Both the position numbers and the translations under genes were made by a program. A DNA stretch of 16,512 nucleotides. Origin: Saprospiraceae bacterium (GTDB taxonomy: Bacteria; Bacteroidota; Bacteroidia; Chitinophagales; Saprospiraceae). The stretch spans positions 1 to 16,512 of the forward strand of contig JAHDII010000046.1 in the NCBI GenBank assembly GCA_020630895.1, read 5' to 3'. Positions 7,092 through 15,195 of this stretch are shown in pieces. Under the pieces are notes generated by a model. The model searched no databases. It had not been told where the DNA came from and saw nothing but the letters and a program-made list of their open reading frames with translations. Position 1 is the first letter of the stretch, and the number at the start of each line of letters is the position of its first letter.

Positions 7092-8186
7092 TTAAATTTG
7101 CGAATGAATGCCTTGATAAATAGCCCCTCCAATGCTATCAAAATTAGCATTTGTTATTTTCGAAAAACAATTTACCTGATTATTGATTCTAAGAAAACCT
7201 AACAGAGCCATCAATAAAGCTTCTTTATATTCAATTATTTTTTTGTCTGGAATAACAATAGAAATATTAGGATTTAAATGTTCTTGAATACATTCAATTA
7301 AAAAAGAATTGAATGCACCTCCGCCAGTTGTCAAAATTTTAGCTTCTTGGTTATTTGATAATTGATGAATTGATTTTGCAATTTGATAACCAAAGACTTT
7401 ACAACTTGTATGTAATTTATCCTCAATAGAAGCATCAAAATTGATGATTTTGGGAGTGTATTTTAGTTTGATATTCTGATTATCTAATGATTTGGGATAT
7501 GTTTGTTTATAGTAAGGATATTGATTGAGGAATTGGTACAATTTAGGAATGAGTTGCCCTTTTCTAGCAATATTTCCATTGTTGTCATATTCTAAACCGA
7601 GAATTTGAGCTAAATCGTTGAGCACTTGGTTGCAGGGGGTAATATCAAAAGCACACCAATTATTTAGATTTTGATATGTAATATTTGCAATTCCTCCTAA
7701 ATTCAATAAAAATTCATATTCTGAAAATAAATATTTATCTGCTGTTGGAGCAAGTGGTGTTCCTTCTCCTTCTAGAGCAATATCATGACTTCTGAAATCG
7801 CATATAACAGGATAGCCTGTTTTAGCTGCGATAGCAGCACCGTCTCCAATTTGGGTAGTAATAAGTTGCTTGGGATAATGAAATATTGTATGTCCATGAG
7901 AAGCAATAAAATCAGGTTTTATGGGTACTCTTTCTAAGAAATCATTAATAATTTCTCCAAAATAGTGTCCTAGATATGAATGAGTTTTTATAAATATAAG
8001 AGCAGATTGTTCTGGTAGTTTTTCTAATCTCAATGCCCATTTTTGTGAATAAGGAATCGTTTCTGCATAGATGATCTCCCATTCGATAGATTTATTTTTT
8101 GTTTCGAATGAACATAAAGCAAGATCTAGTCCATCTAACGAACTACCTGACATTAAACCTAAAATATGATATTTTTTTTCCTTCAT
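7092..8186 (-). CDS. anmK: Anhydro-N-acetylmuramic acid kinase
   Basis: AnmK uses ATP and water to open and phosphorylate 1,6-anhydro-MurNAc, giving MurNAc-6-phosphate for reuse during cell-wall recycling. From the ATG at 8186 the protein is 364 aa, against 369 in E. coli. The ATG at 8192 (two codons longer) is equally possible. A longer open frame reaches 8309, but its extra 41 residues do not resemble the family and would run through the divergent promoter region. Motifs are GLMSGSSLDGLD (10-21, phosphate loop), GHTIFH, GDGAA, CDFRSHDIA (catalytic-type Asp), LNLGGIANI, FDITPCN and TTGGGAFNSFL. The usual GGQGAP is EGEGTP here and FDTGPGN is FDITPCN, variants I would expect in Bacteroidota. 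It is the first gene of a two-gene operon with the SDR, divergent from tetR. Confidence 0.9.
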   Translation of the reverse strand: MKEKKYHILGLMSGSSLDGLDLALCSFETKNKSIEWEIIYAETIPYSQKWALRLEKLPEQSALIFIKTHSYLGHYFGEIINDFLERVPIKPDFIASHGHTIFHYPKQLITTQIGDGAAIAAKTGYPVICDFRSHDIALEGEGTPLAPTADKYLFSEYEFLLNLGGIANITYQNLNNWCAFDITPCNQVLNDLAQILGLEYDNNGNIARKGQLIPKLYQFLNQYPYYKQTYPKSLDNQNIKLKYTPKIINFDASIEDKLHTSCKVFGYQIAKSIHQLSNNQEAKILTTGGGAFNSFLIECIQEHLNPNISIVIPDKKIIEYKEALLMALLGFLRINNQVNCFSKITNANFDSIGGAIYQGIHSQI

Positions 8187-8250
8187 ATGCATAAATATTA
8201 TCTCTAAGATAAGATTATAAATAAGATTTATGTTAAAATTGTTAAAAACT

Positions 8251-8282
8251 AAGGAAACTTTTAAGCTTAAAATTGTTTCCTT
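8251..8282. promoter_or_regulatory. 32-bp inverted repeat, candidate TetR operator
   Basis: Outer arms AAGGAAAC (8251-8258) and GTTTCCTT (8275-8282) are perfectly complementary. They flank a second palindrome, TTTTAAGCTTAAAA (8259-8272), whose centre is offset by one base. The right arm overlaps the TTG -33 box of the tetR promoter. Bound repressor should therefore block the efflux operon, and could also affect anmK on the other side. This is the usual arrangement for an autoregulating TetR protein. Confidence 0.65.
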
Positions 8283-8303
8283 CGTTTTTAAAGTGTACTT
8301 TTG
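8273..8303 (+). promoter_or_regulatory. Promoter of the tetR-efflux operon
   Basis: TTG (8273-8275), a 20-bp spacer and TACTTTTG (8296-8303) match the Bacteroidota consensus. Transcription is predicted to begin near 8308-8311, essentially at the ATG at 8312, so the message may be leaderless or have a leader of only a few bases. Confidence 0.7.
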
Positions 8304-8311
8304 TACCAATA

Positions 8312-8920
8312 ATGGAAAAAGAAAGAGAAATATTATTAAAAGTAGATAGTCTTTTTATGCGATATGGTATAAAAAGCGTTACTATGGACGATATATCGAG
8401 AGAGTTAGGAATCTCTAAAAAAACACTTTATCAGTATGTTGAAAATAAGTCTGATTTAATTAATAAGGTTATCCAAGAACACTTAATTTCAGAGAAAGAG
8501 ATTATTTCTAAAATTTGCAAAGAATCTATAGATCCAATAGATGAAATGTTAGCTATTGCACGATATGTAGCTTTAATGTTAAGAGAAATGAACCCTTCAA
8601 TTGTATATGATCTTCAAAAATATTATAGCAAAAGCTGGGAAATGATGCAATCTCTCCATGAAGATCATATTTATGAAGTGATTAAAAGAAATATTCAGAA
8701 AGGAATAGAAGAAGGATTGTATCGTCAAAATTTGAATCCGGAAATTATAGCTAAATTTTATGTAGGAAAATCTATGATACTCGTAGATGAAAGAATATTT
8801 CCTATACGAAAATATAATAGAGAACAATTATTCTTAGAATTCATTAATTACCATATACATGGTATCGCATCAGAAAAAGGTTTAGCCTTATTAGAAAAAC
8901 GCATGAGAGAAAATAAATAA
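8312..8920 (+). CDS. TetR/AcrR-family transcriptional repressor of the efflux operon
   Basis: This 202-aa regulator has the TetR helix-turn-helix at about residues 20-47 (VTMDDISRELGISKKTLYQY). A ligand-binding helical domain follows, with no close match I can name. I chose the ATG at 8312. The frame is open from 8273 with a TTG, but that region carries the promoter, and the family normally begins with a short helix such as EKEREILLKV. Its stop is 2 nt before the TolC-like start. It therefore heads the operon it probably represses, via the palindrome at 8251-8282. The inducer is unknown. Confidence 0.9.
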   Translation: MEKEREILLKVDSLFMRYGIKSVTMDDISRELGISKKTLYQYVENKSDLINKVIQEHLISEKEIISKICKESIDPIDEMLAIARYVALMLREMNPSIVYDLQKYYSKSWEMMQSLHEDHIYEVIKRNIQKGIEEGLYRQNLNPEIIAKFYVGKSMILVDERIFPIRKYNREQLFLEFINYHIHGIASEKGLALLEKRMRENK

Positions 8921-8922
8921 AT

Positions 8923-10257
8923 ATGAGAAGATTAATATTCATACTATTATCTATTCTTATTGTTGAGAATACCGAAGGACAAAATTCTAGAGCTTTCACA
9001 TTAGAAGAAGCCATTGAATATGCCTTAAACAATAATATTGAAATTAAAGATGCCCAAATTTCAGTGGAAGATGCAGATCAAAGAGTGATTGAAACGAGAG
9101 CCATGGGAATTCCACAAGTCAATTTTTCTACAGATTTTAAACACTTTTTGAAACTTCCAATTACTATTTTACCAGAACAATTTGGGTTAAATCCCATAAC
9201 AGGAGAACCTAATCCCGATTTTAATAATGAAGTGGCTTTTGGTGTTAAAAATACGTTTAATATGGGATTAGAATTTACATCATTGCTATTTGATGGAAGT
9301 TATTTTACAGGGCTAGAAGCTGCAAGGGTATATACCAATCAAGTAAGATTGCAATTCGAAAGCGAAAAAGCAGAAGTAAGAAATACAGTAAAAGATGCCT
9401 ACTTACCAGCTCTAATTATAGAAGAAAATCAAAAAATATTAGATAAAAATATTAGTAATTTAGAAAAATTATTATTCGAAACCCAAGAGCTATATAAAGC
9501 AGGATTTGTAGAGCAATTAGATGTAGATCGATTAGAATTATCATTAGCCAATATTAAGGCAGAAAAAGAAAATTTAGAATCTCAAAAAGAATTAGTCATT
9601 AATTATTTAAAGTATCAGATGGGGTATCCAATGGAGGAAGATCTTTCTGTTTCAGATGATTTAAAAACGCTTTTAACAATTCCTACCCAAAAAGATTTAG
9701 ATGGAGATATTGATTATACACAGAGAGCAGAATATACTGTAGTACAATCAGCAGTCAATTTGAATGAATTGAATGTGAAAAGATATAAAGATGGTTACTT
9801 ACCTCAACTAATAGCTTTTGGTTCTTATGGAGTAACATGGCAGGGAGATAATTTTAAGGATGGTGCATGGACAGATAATTCAGTAGTAGGTTTGCAATTG
9901 AATGTTCCTATTTTTGATGGTTTTAATAAGAAGGCTAAAGTGCAAAGAGCCAATTTACAACTAGAAATGGTTAAGAATAGAAAGATAAGATTAGAAAGAG
10001 CTATAGAATTACAAGTTCAAAATGCAAGAACGAGCTATAAGAATGCATTAAAAAGAGTGGAAGATCGTCAAAAAAACCTCGATTTAGCTCAAAGAATTTA
10101 TGATACTTCACAAATTAAGTATAAAGAAGGAGTAGGTTCTAGTTTAGAAATTACACAAGCAGAACAAGGGCTCTTTCAAGCACAATCTAATTTGATCAAT
10201 GCTAAATATGATCTTTTAGTAGCTCAAATAAATTTAGATACAGCATTAGGAAAATAA
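8923..10257 (+). CDS. TolC-family outer-membrane efflux factor
   Basis: This 444-aa protein forms the trimeric outer-membrane exit duct of a tripartite pump. It has a signal peptide (about 1-20, ending TEGQ) and the family's opening motif FTLEEAIEYALNNN (about 25-38). Two OEP halves follow, each with long amphipathic helices (for example 150-215 and 350-440) rich in Gln, Asn, Lys and Glu. The second half contains GLQLNVPIFDG. The length is normal for the family. It starts 2 nt after tetR and is followed by the adaptor and pump, so it should be dedicated to this system. Confidence 0.92.
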   Translation: MRRLIFILLSILIVENTEGQNSRAFTLEEAIEYALNNNIEIKDAQISVEDADQRVIETRAMGIPQVNFSTDFKHFLKLPITILPEQFGLNPITGEPNPDFNNEVAFGVKNTFNMGLEFTSLLFDGSYFTGLEAARVYTNQVRLQFESEKAEVRNTVKDAYLPALIIEENQKILDKNISNLEKLLFETQELYKAGFVEQLDVDRLELSLANIKAEKENLESQKELVINYLKYQMGYPMEEDLSVSDDLKTLLTIPTQKDLDGDIDYTQRAEYTVVQSAVNLNELNVKRYKDGYLPQLIAFGSYGVTWQGDNFKDGAWTDNSVVGLQLNVPIFDGFNKKAKVQRANLQLEMVKNRKIRLERAIELQVQNARTSYKNALKRVEDRQKNLDLAQRIYDTSQIKYKEGVGSSLEITQAEQGLFQAQSNLINAKYDLLVAQINLDTALGK

Positions 10258-10281
10258 TCATCGAATTTAAGATATTAAAAA

Positions 10282-11493
10282 ATGAATACAATGAAAAAGT
10301 GGTTTTACCTCTTATTAGTAACATGCATATTTATTGCATGTGAACCTGAAAATAATAAAACAGAATTAGAAGTAACTATTCCTGAAGAATTACCTAGTGA
10401 TTTAGAAGAATTAAGAAGTTTACTTTCTAGTGCAAAACAGGCTGAAAAAAAGATAGAAAATTTTACCAAAGAGTTAGAAAGTAAAATAGATAAATTAGAC
10501 ACTTCGGTGATTAAAAGGGTTTCTGTTACAGCCATACATACCCAAAAAGATGATTTCAAATCTTATGCAGAAATTCAATCTTCTGTTCAAGCAGATGCAT
10601 CTATTATGGCTAGTAGTGAAACAGGTGGTCGTCTTATCGATATGAAATGGGAAGAAGGACAAACGATTAGAAAAGGAGATATTGTAGGTCGGGTAGATTT
10701 AGAAGCTATAGATAAGCAAAAAGCAGAGTTAGAAAAAAGATTAGAACTAGCTACTACAGCATATCAAAGACAAAAACGCCTTTGGGATCAAAATATTGGT
10801 TCTGAAATGCAATATTTACAAGCTAAAAATAATATGGAAAGTCTTCAGAAAACAATAGAAACTATTGATTTTCAGAAAACAAAACAATATGTCTATTCTC
10901 CAGCATCAGGTGTTATTGATAGAGTTTTAGTAAAACAAGGAGAAATGGCAGGACCTGGTTCTCCTATTTTAATGATAATGAACACGAATCAAGTGAAAGT
11001 GGTAGCAGGTGTTCCTGAAAAATATCTTAAAAATGTAAAAAAAGGCGATTGGGTTACGGTTAAATTTCCATCTCTTGAAGAAGAAAAAAAGGCAAGAGTA
11101 AGCCTAATAGGAAGAACCGTTCATCCATCTAATAGAACATTTGAAGTTGAAGTAACACTTTCCAATCCTGGAGGAATATTAAAACCTAATCTTTTAGCAA
11201 TGATGATGATTAACGATGAGATTGTTAAAGATGCTATTTTAGTACCAGAAGAATTAATTAGGAAAGATGTTATAGGAAATGCCTATGTTTTTGTTGTAGA
11301 AAAAGCAGAAGATGGAGACTTGGCTAAAAGAGTAATGATTACAACAGGTTCTTCTTTTGAAGGAAATGTAATTGTTGAAGATGGTTTAAAAGGCGATGAA
11401 CTTATTATTGAAAAAGGAGGAAGAGAATTATCAGATGGTCAAGCTATAGATGTAGCAATTTCTAAAGAAGAAGAGCAAAAAAATAATGGATAA
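10282..11493 (+). CDS. RND efflux periplasmic adaptor (HlyD/AcrA family) lipoprotein
   Basis: This 403-aa adaptor joins the RND pump to the TolC-like duct. The leader ends at Cys20 (FIAC), indicating a lipoprotein held in the inner membrane. A Glu/Lys-rich coiled coil (about 40-72) comes before the core, an extension beyond AcrA. The lipoyl/hairpin region follows, with MKWEEGQTIRKGD and the returning half SPASGVIDRVLVKQGEM. Between them is a short alpha-hairpin (about 150-200: KQKAELEKRLELATTAYQ to MESLQKTIETI). Beta-barrel and membrane-proximal domains end the protein. A start at the second ATG (10291) is possible. The last codons overlap the pump gene by 8 nt, which points to translational coupling. 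Confidence 0.92.
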   Translation: MNTMKKWFYLLLVTCIFIACEPENNKTELEVTIPEELPSDLEELRSLLSSAKQAEKKIENFTKELESKIDKLDTSVIKRVSVTAIHTQKDDFKSYAEIQSSVQADASIMASSETGGRLIDMKWEEGQTIRKGDIVGRVDLEAIDKQKAELEKRLELATTAYQRQKRLWDQNIGSEMQYLQAKNNMESLQKTIETIDFQKTKQYVYSPASGVIDRVLVKQGEMAGPGSPILMIMNTNQVKVVAGVPEKYLKNVKKGDWVTVKFPSLEEEKKARVSLIGRTVHPSNRTFEVEVTLSNPGGILKPNLLAMMMINDEIVKDAILVPEELIRKDVIGNAYVFVVEKAEDGDLAKRVMITTGSSFEGNVIVEDGLKGDELIIEKGGRELSDGQAIDVAISKEEEQKNNG

Positions 11494-14400
11494 TCAAGAA
11501 AATAAAAAAAATGTAGGAGCTAGATATTTTGGGCTTACTACTTGGGCTGTAGATAATGCGATGAGTATTTTTATACTCACATTTATGATCTTGCTATTTG
11601 GAGTTCAAGCTTTTAACTCCATTCCAAAAGAACAATTTCCTGAAGTTTCAATGCCCCAAGTTTTCATTAATACGCCTTATCCAGGAAACTCTGCTGTAGA
11701 TATTGAAAATTTGGTCACTCGACCTTTAGAAAAAGAATTGAAATCTTTAGAAGGATTAAAGGATTTAGAATCTACATCCATGCAAGATTTTTCAATTATT
11801 CAAGCAGAATTCAATTCTGACGTGAATATTGATGAAGCTATATTAGATGTAAAAGATGCAGTAGATAAAGCTAAAGCAGAACTTCCTGATGATTTGCCTA
11901 AAGAACCTATTATTAAGGATGTTAATGTAGCAGAATTGCCCATTGTTTCCATCAATCTTTCTGGAAATTATACTGTAGATGAACTTCGTTATTATGCAGA
12001 ATATATTCAAGATGAAGTAGAACAATTAAAAGAAATTTCTAAAGTAGAAATCAAAGGCTCTGTAGATAGAGAAATGGTTATTCTTGTTGATTTGATGCAA
12101 ATGCAAGCAAGACGTATTTCTTATTATGATATTAAAGAAGCGATAGAACAAGAAAACGTTACCATGTCTGCTGGAGAAATTGTAAGTAATGGTTTTAGAT
12201 CCGCAGTAAGAGTAGTAGGTTTATTTGAATCTGCAAAAGAAATTGAAAACATGGTCATCAAAAGTGAAAGAGGTGCACCTGTTTATATTAGAGATATTGG
12301 AGAAGTAAAATTTGGATATGAAGAACGAACAAGTTATGCTCGTTCAGATGCTTTACCTGTTGTTTCATGTGATGTAGTAAAACGTACAGGAGCTAATTTA
12401 TTAGATGCTTCTGATAAGATTAAAATCATTGTAGATAAAGCCAAAAAAGAAGTTTTTCCTAAAGAATTAAAAGTAAATCTATTTAATGACCAGTCAATTA
12501 ATACAAGAAATGAAGTATCTAATCTTCAAAATTCAATTATTTCGGGAGTTATATTAGTTGTTCTTGTATTATTATTTTTCTTAGGAATAAGAAATTCATT
12601 ATTCGTAGGAATTGCCATTCCTTTATCCATGTTAATGGGAATATTAATCCTTAATACAATGGGAGTAACCATGAATATGGTGGTATTATTTTCATTGATT
12701 TTGGCTCTAGGAATGCTTGTAGATAATGGTATCGTAGTAGTAGAAAATGTATATCGTTACATGCAAGAAGGAACTCCTCCACTAGAAGCAGCAAAAAAAG
12801 GAGCAGGTGAGGTAGCATGGCCTATTATTGCTTCAACTGCTACTACATTGGCGGCTTTTATTCCTTTGGCTTTTTGGCCTGGAGTTATGGGGAGCTTTAT
12901 GAAATTCTTACCCATAACATTAATCATTGTTTTATCATCTTCGCTATTTGTAGCCTTAGTTATTAATCCTGTATTAACAGCTACTTTCATGAAAGTAGAT
13001 GAACGTTCAGACACTAAAAAAGGTAGGAAAAGAAGAATGATTAATGGATTAATCATGGCAGGAGTTTTATTGGGATTAGGACTTATCGCTTATGCTGTAA
13101 CAGGAACAAAGGCATTTACTCATATATCTTTTAATAATATAGAATATTCAAGAAGTCTTGAATTGAATGGTCCATTAGGAGATTTGAGATGGTTAGGAAA
13201 TTTCCTTTTTATTGGAGCGATTATTACTTTGCTCAATACTTTTGTACTTCGCCCAGCTTCTTTTTATTTTCAAGAAAAATTACTTCCTGTTTTAGAAAGA
13301 GCATATAATAAATTTATTCGTGTTTCTTTAAAAGGACGTATTGTTCCTTTAAGTATATTTATAGGAACATTTGGTTTATTGATCGCTTCTTTTGGTCTAT
13401 TAAATGCTTTTATGCCTAAAACAGAATTTTTTCCTATTGGAGAACCTCTATATGTTAATGCATTTGTAGAAATGGATATGGGAACAGATATAGAAGAAAC
13501 TAATAGCTTAATGAAAAAATTGGAAGAAGATGTAAAAGAAGTAATGGAGCCTTATAAAAGTATTGTAGAATCTATATTGACACAAATAGGAGAGGGTACT
13601 GCCGATCCTAGTGGTCCTCCAGATCCAGGAGCTTCTCCTAACAAAGCTCGTTTAACGGTTTCATTTGTTCCTGCTTCAGAAAGAGGAAAATTATCTAGTA
13701 AAGCAGCAATGGAAGATATTCGAAAAGCAGTACTAGGAAAATATCAAGGCACTCAAATATCTGTTGAAAAAAATCAAGATGGTCCTCCTACAGGAAAACC
13801 GATTAATTTGGAAATTAGAGGTGAGAATATTAATGATTTAATGGTTGAATCTAAAAAAGTTATTAATTATTTAAATAGTTTTAATATTCAAGGAATAGAA
13901 GGTTTAAAAGCAGATGTGAAATTAGCGAAACCCGAACAAACTGTAACAATTGATAGACAAGCCGCTAGATTATATGGCTTAAATACTAGAGATATTGCAA
14001 TGGCGATTCGTACGGCTCAATATGGTTGGGAAGTATCTAAATATAAATTAGGAGAAGATGAATATCCTATCAATATTCGATCTAATGAATTTTCTAGAAA
14101 TAAAAAAGAAGCCTTAATGTCTCAAAAAATTACTTTTAGAGATAGAGGAGATGGACAGGTAAAACAAGTACCTATTGAAAGTATTGCCAATATTGAATCA
14201 GGAGAAACATATACAGCGATTAAAAGAAAAGATTTAGATAGAATTGTAACTGTTTCTTCAAATGTTTTAGAAAATGCAAATTCTAATGAAATTGTAGCAG
14301 CTCTTGAAGAACAAATGAAACTCTATTCTCTTCCTGAAGGAATGACTTATGAATTTACAGGAGAACAAAAAGAACAAGCCGAAAATATGGCATTTTTGGT

Positions 14401-15022
14401 AACAGCTTTTAGTGTTGCTTTATTTTTAATATTCATTATATTAGTCACTCAATTCAATTCTTTAACATCACCAGTTATTATTTTATTATCTATTATTTTG
14501 AGTACGATTGGAGTATTCTTAGGATATGTAATTACAGGTAAAGATTTAGTGATTATTATGACAGGAGTAGGAATTATTTCTCTAGCAGGAATTGTAGTAA
14601 ATAATGCCATCGTTTTGATTGATTATATTGATTTATTAATTAAGAGAAAAAGAGAAGAATTAGGGCTGACTGATCAACAAAATTTATCATCAACCTTAAT
14701 TAAAGAAGCTATTATTCAAGGAGGGGCTACTCGTTTGCGTCCTGTATTATTAACAGCAATAACTACAGTATTAGGTTTAATTCCTTTAGCAATAGGATTT
14801 AATTTTAATTTTTTTACATTAATCTCACACCTTGATCCTCAGATGTTTATAGGTGGTGATAATGTAGCAATGTGGGGCCCAATGGCTTGGACTGTAATTT
14901 ATGGCTTGGTATTTGCAACTGTATTAACGTTAGTCGTTGTTCCAGTCATGTATTGGTTAGCATACAAAGGAACTTCAACAATGAAAAATGTTTTAGGATA
15001 CAAAAAAGAAATAGTAGAATAA
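11486..15022 (+). CDS. RND-family efflux transporter (AcrB/HAE1-like), Bacteroidota-type long form
   Basis: This 1178-aa inner-membrane pump exports substrates using the proton gradient through the TolC-like duct. AcrB-type landmarks are IPKEQFPEVSMP after TM1, the porter-domain start NTPYPGNSA, TM4 LALGMLVDNGIVVVENVYR and TM10 LAGIVVNNAIVLID. It is about 130 aa longer than AcrB. Part of the excess lies between TM6 and TM7, where a basic KKGRKRR segment and two extra hydrophobic stretches (about 517-540 and 568-592) suggest 14 membrane spans. Another part is a loop before the last span (about 1112-1137, ISHLDPQMFIGGDN to MWGPMAW). In the proton-relay positions Asp413 is kept, but AcrB Asp408 is Asn414 and AcrB Lys940 is Asn1039. 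Substrates cannot be inferred. It is the last gene of the operon. Confidence 0.94.
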   Translation: MDNQENKKNVGARYFGLTTWAVDNAMSIFILTFMILLFGVQAFNSIPKEQFPEVSMPQVFINTPYPGNSAVDIENLVTRPLEKELKSLEGLKDLESTSMQDFSIIQAEFNSDVNIDEAILDVKDAVDKAKAELPDDLPKEPIIKDVNVAELPIVSINLSGNYTVDELRYYAEYIQDEVEQLKEISKVEIKGSVDREMVILVDLMQMQARRISYYDIKEAIEQENVTMSAGEIVSNGFRSAVRVVGLFESAKEIENMVIKSERGAPVYIRDIGEVKFGYEERTSYARSDALPVVSCDVVKRTGANLLDASDKIKIIVDKAKKEVFPKELKVNLFNDQSINTRNEVSNLQNSIISGVILVVLVLLFFLGIRNSLFVGIAIPLSMLMGILILNTMGVTMNMVVLFSLILALGMLVDNGIVVVENVYRYMQEGTPPLEAAKKGAGEVAWPIIASTATTLAAFIPLAFWPGVMGSFMKFLPITLIIVLSSSLFVALVINPVLTATFMKVDERSDTKKGRKRRMINGLIMAGVLLGLGLIAYAVTGTKAFTHISFNNIEYSRSLELNGPLGDLRWLGNFLFIGAIITLLNTFVLRPASFYFQEKLLPVLERAYNKFIRVSLKGRIVPLSIFIGTFGLLIASFGLLNAFMPKTEFFPIGEPLYVNAFVEMDMGTDIEETNSLMKKLEEDVKEVMEPYKSIVESILTQIGEGTADPSGPPDPGASPNKARLTVSFVPASERGKLSSKAAMEDIRKAVLGKYQGTQISVEKNQDGPPTGKPINLEIRGENINDLMVESKKVINYLNSFNIQGIEGLKADVKLAKPEQTVTIDRQAARLYGLNTRDIAMAIRTAQYGWEVSKYKLGEDEYPINIRSNEFSRNKKEALMSQKITFRDRGDGQVKQVPIESIANIESGETYTAIKRKDLDRIVTVSSNVLENANSNEIVAALEEQMKLYSLPEGMTYEFTGEQKEQAENMAFLVTAFSVALFLIFIILVTQFNSLTSPVIILLSIILSTIGVFLGYVITGKDLVIIMTGVGIISLAGIVVNNAIVLIDYIDLLIKRKREELGLTDQQNLSSTLIKEAIIQGGATRLRPVLLTAITTVLGLIPLAIGFNFNFFTLISHLDPQMFIGGDNVAMWGPMAWTVIYGLVFATVLTLVVVPVMYWLAYKGTSTMKNVLGYKKEIVE

Positions 15023-15069
15023 TTCTACTTAAAAATTTATAGTTCTTGAGTTTTAGTTGGTTATAGAAT

Positions 15070-15094
15070 AGGGGAGCCTCAGGCTTCCCTTTTT
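15070..15094 (+). terminator. Intrinsic terminator of the efflux operon
   Basis: Arms AGGGGAGCC (15070-15078) and GGCTTCCCT (15082-15090) form a 9-bp stem with one G-U pair and a 3-nt loop, followed directly by a T-run. It is the most GC-rich short segment of the region and lies 47 nt past the pump's stop. Confidence 0.88.
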
Positions 15095-15128
15095 CTTTTT
15101 TAAGAAAATTTTAATACTATACTTTTAT

Positions 15129-15170
15129 AAAGACTTATAAAGTTATACTTTATAAGTCTTTTCTTTTTTT
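15129..15170 (+). terminator. Second, tandem terminator-like hairpin
   Basis: Perfect 14-bp arms (15129-15142 and 15148-15161) with loop TTATA are followed by a T-rich run up to 15170. The stem is A/T rich with only four G-C pairs, so it is weaker than the first. Placed 34 nt after it, it would catch read-through before the next gene. Confidence 0.7.
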
Positions 15171-15178
15171 TAGATTTG
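15171..15178 (+). promoter_or_regulatory. Candidate -7 box for the thioredoxin-like lipoprotein gene
   Basis: TAGATTTG matches TAnnTTTG and is identical to the ompA box. It lies 17 nt before the ATG at 15196. No TTG is seen at the -33 distance, which falls inside the second terminator hairpin. Confidence 0.42.
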
Positions 15179-15195
15179 AGAAAAATTTGTAAATT

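Noticed and set aside
8209..8228. ATAAGATT direct repeats near the anmK start
   Set aside because: Only 8 bp long in very A/T-rich DNA, with no supporting symmetry.
8187..8309. Longer anmK reading frame starting at 8309
   Set aside because: The added 41 residues do not resemble AnmK and would cover the divergent promoter and palindrome; starts at 8186 or 8192 give the family length.
8273..8311. Longer tetR frame from the TTG at 8273
   Set aside because: That stretch contains the promoter -33 and -7 boxes; the ATG at 8312 gives a normal TetR N-terminus.
8597..9032. Leftward open frames antisense to tetR and the TolC-like gene
   Set aside because: They lie inside well-supported genes on the other strand, show no family features and have compositions expected of shadow frames.
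10305..10559. Leftward 84-codon open frame inside the adaptor gene
   Set aside because: It is fully antisense to a clear HlyD-family coding region and has no recognisable domain.
11843..13056. Two leftward open frames (11843-12025 and 12757-13056) inside the RND pump gene
   Set aside because: Both are antisense to strongly conserved pump sequence; no independent coding evidence.
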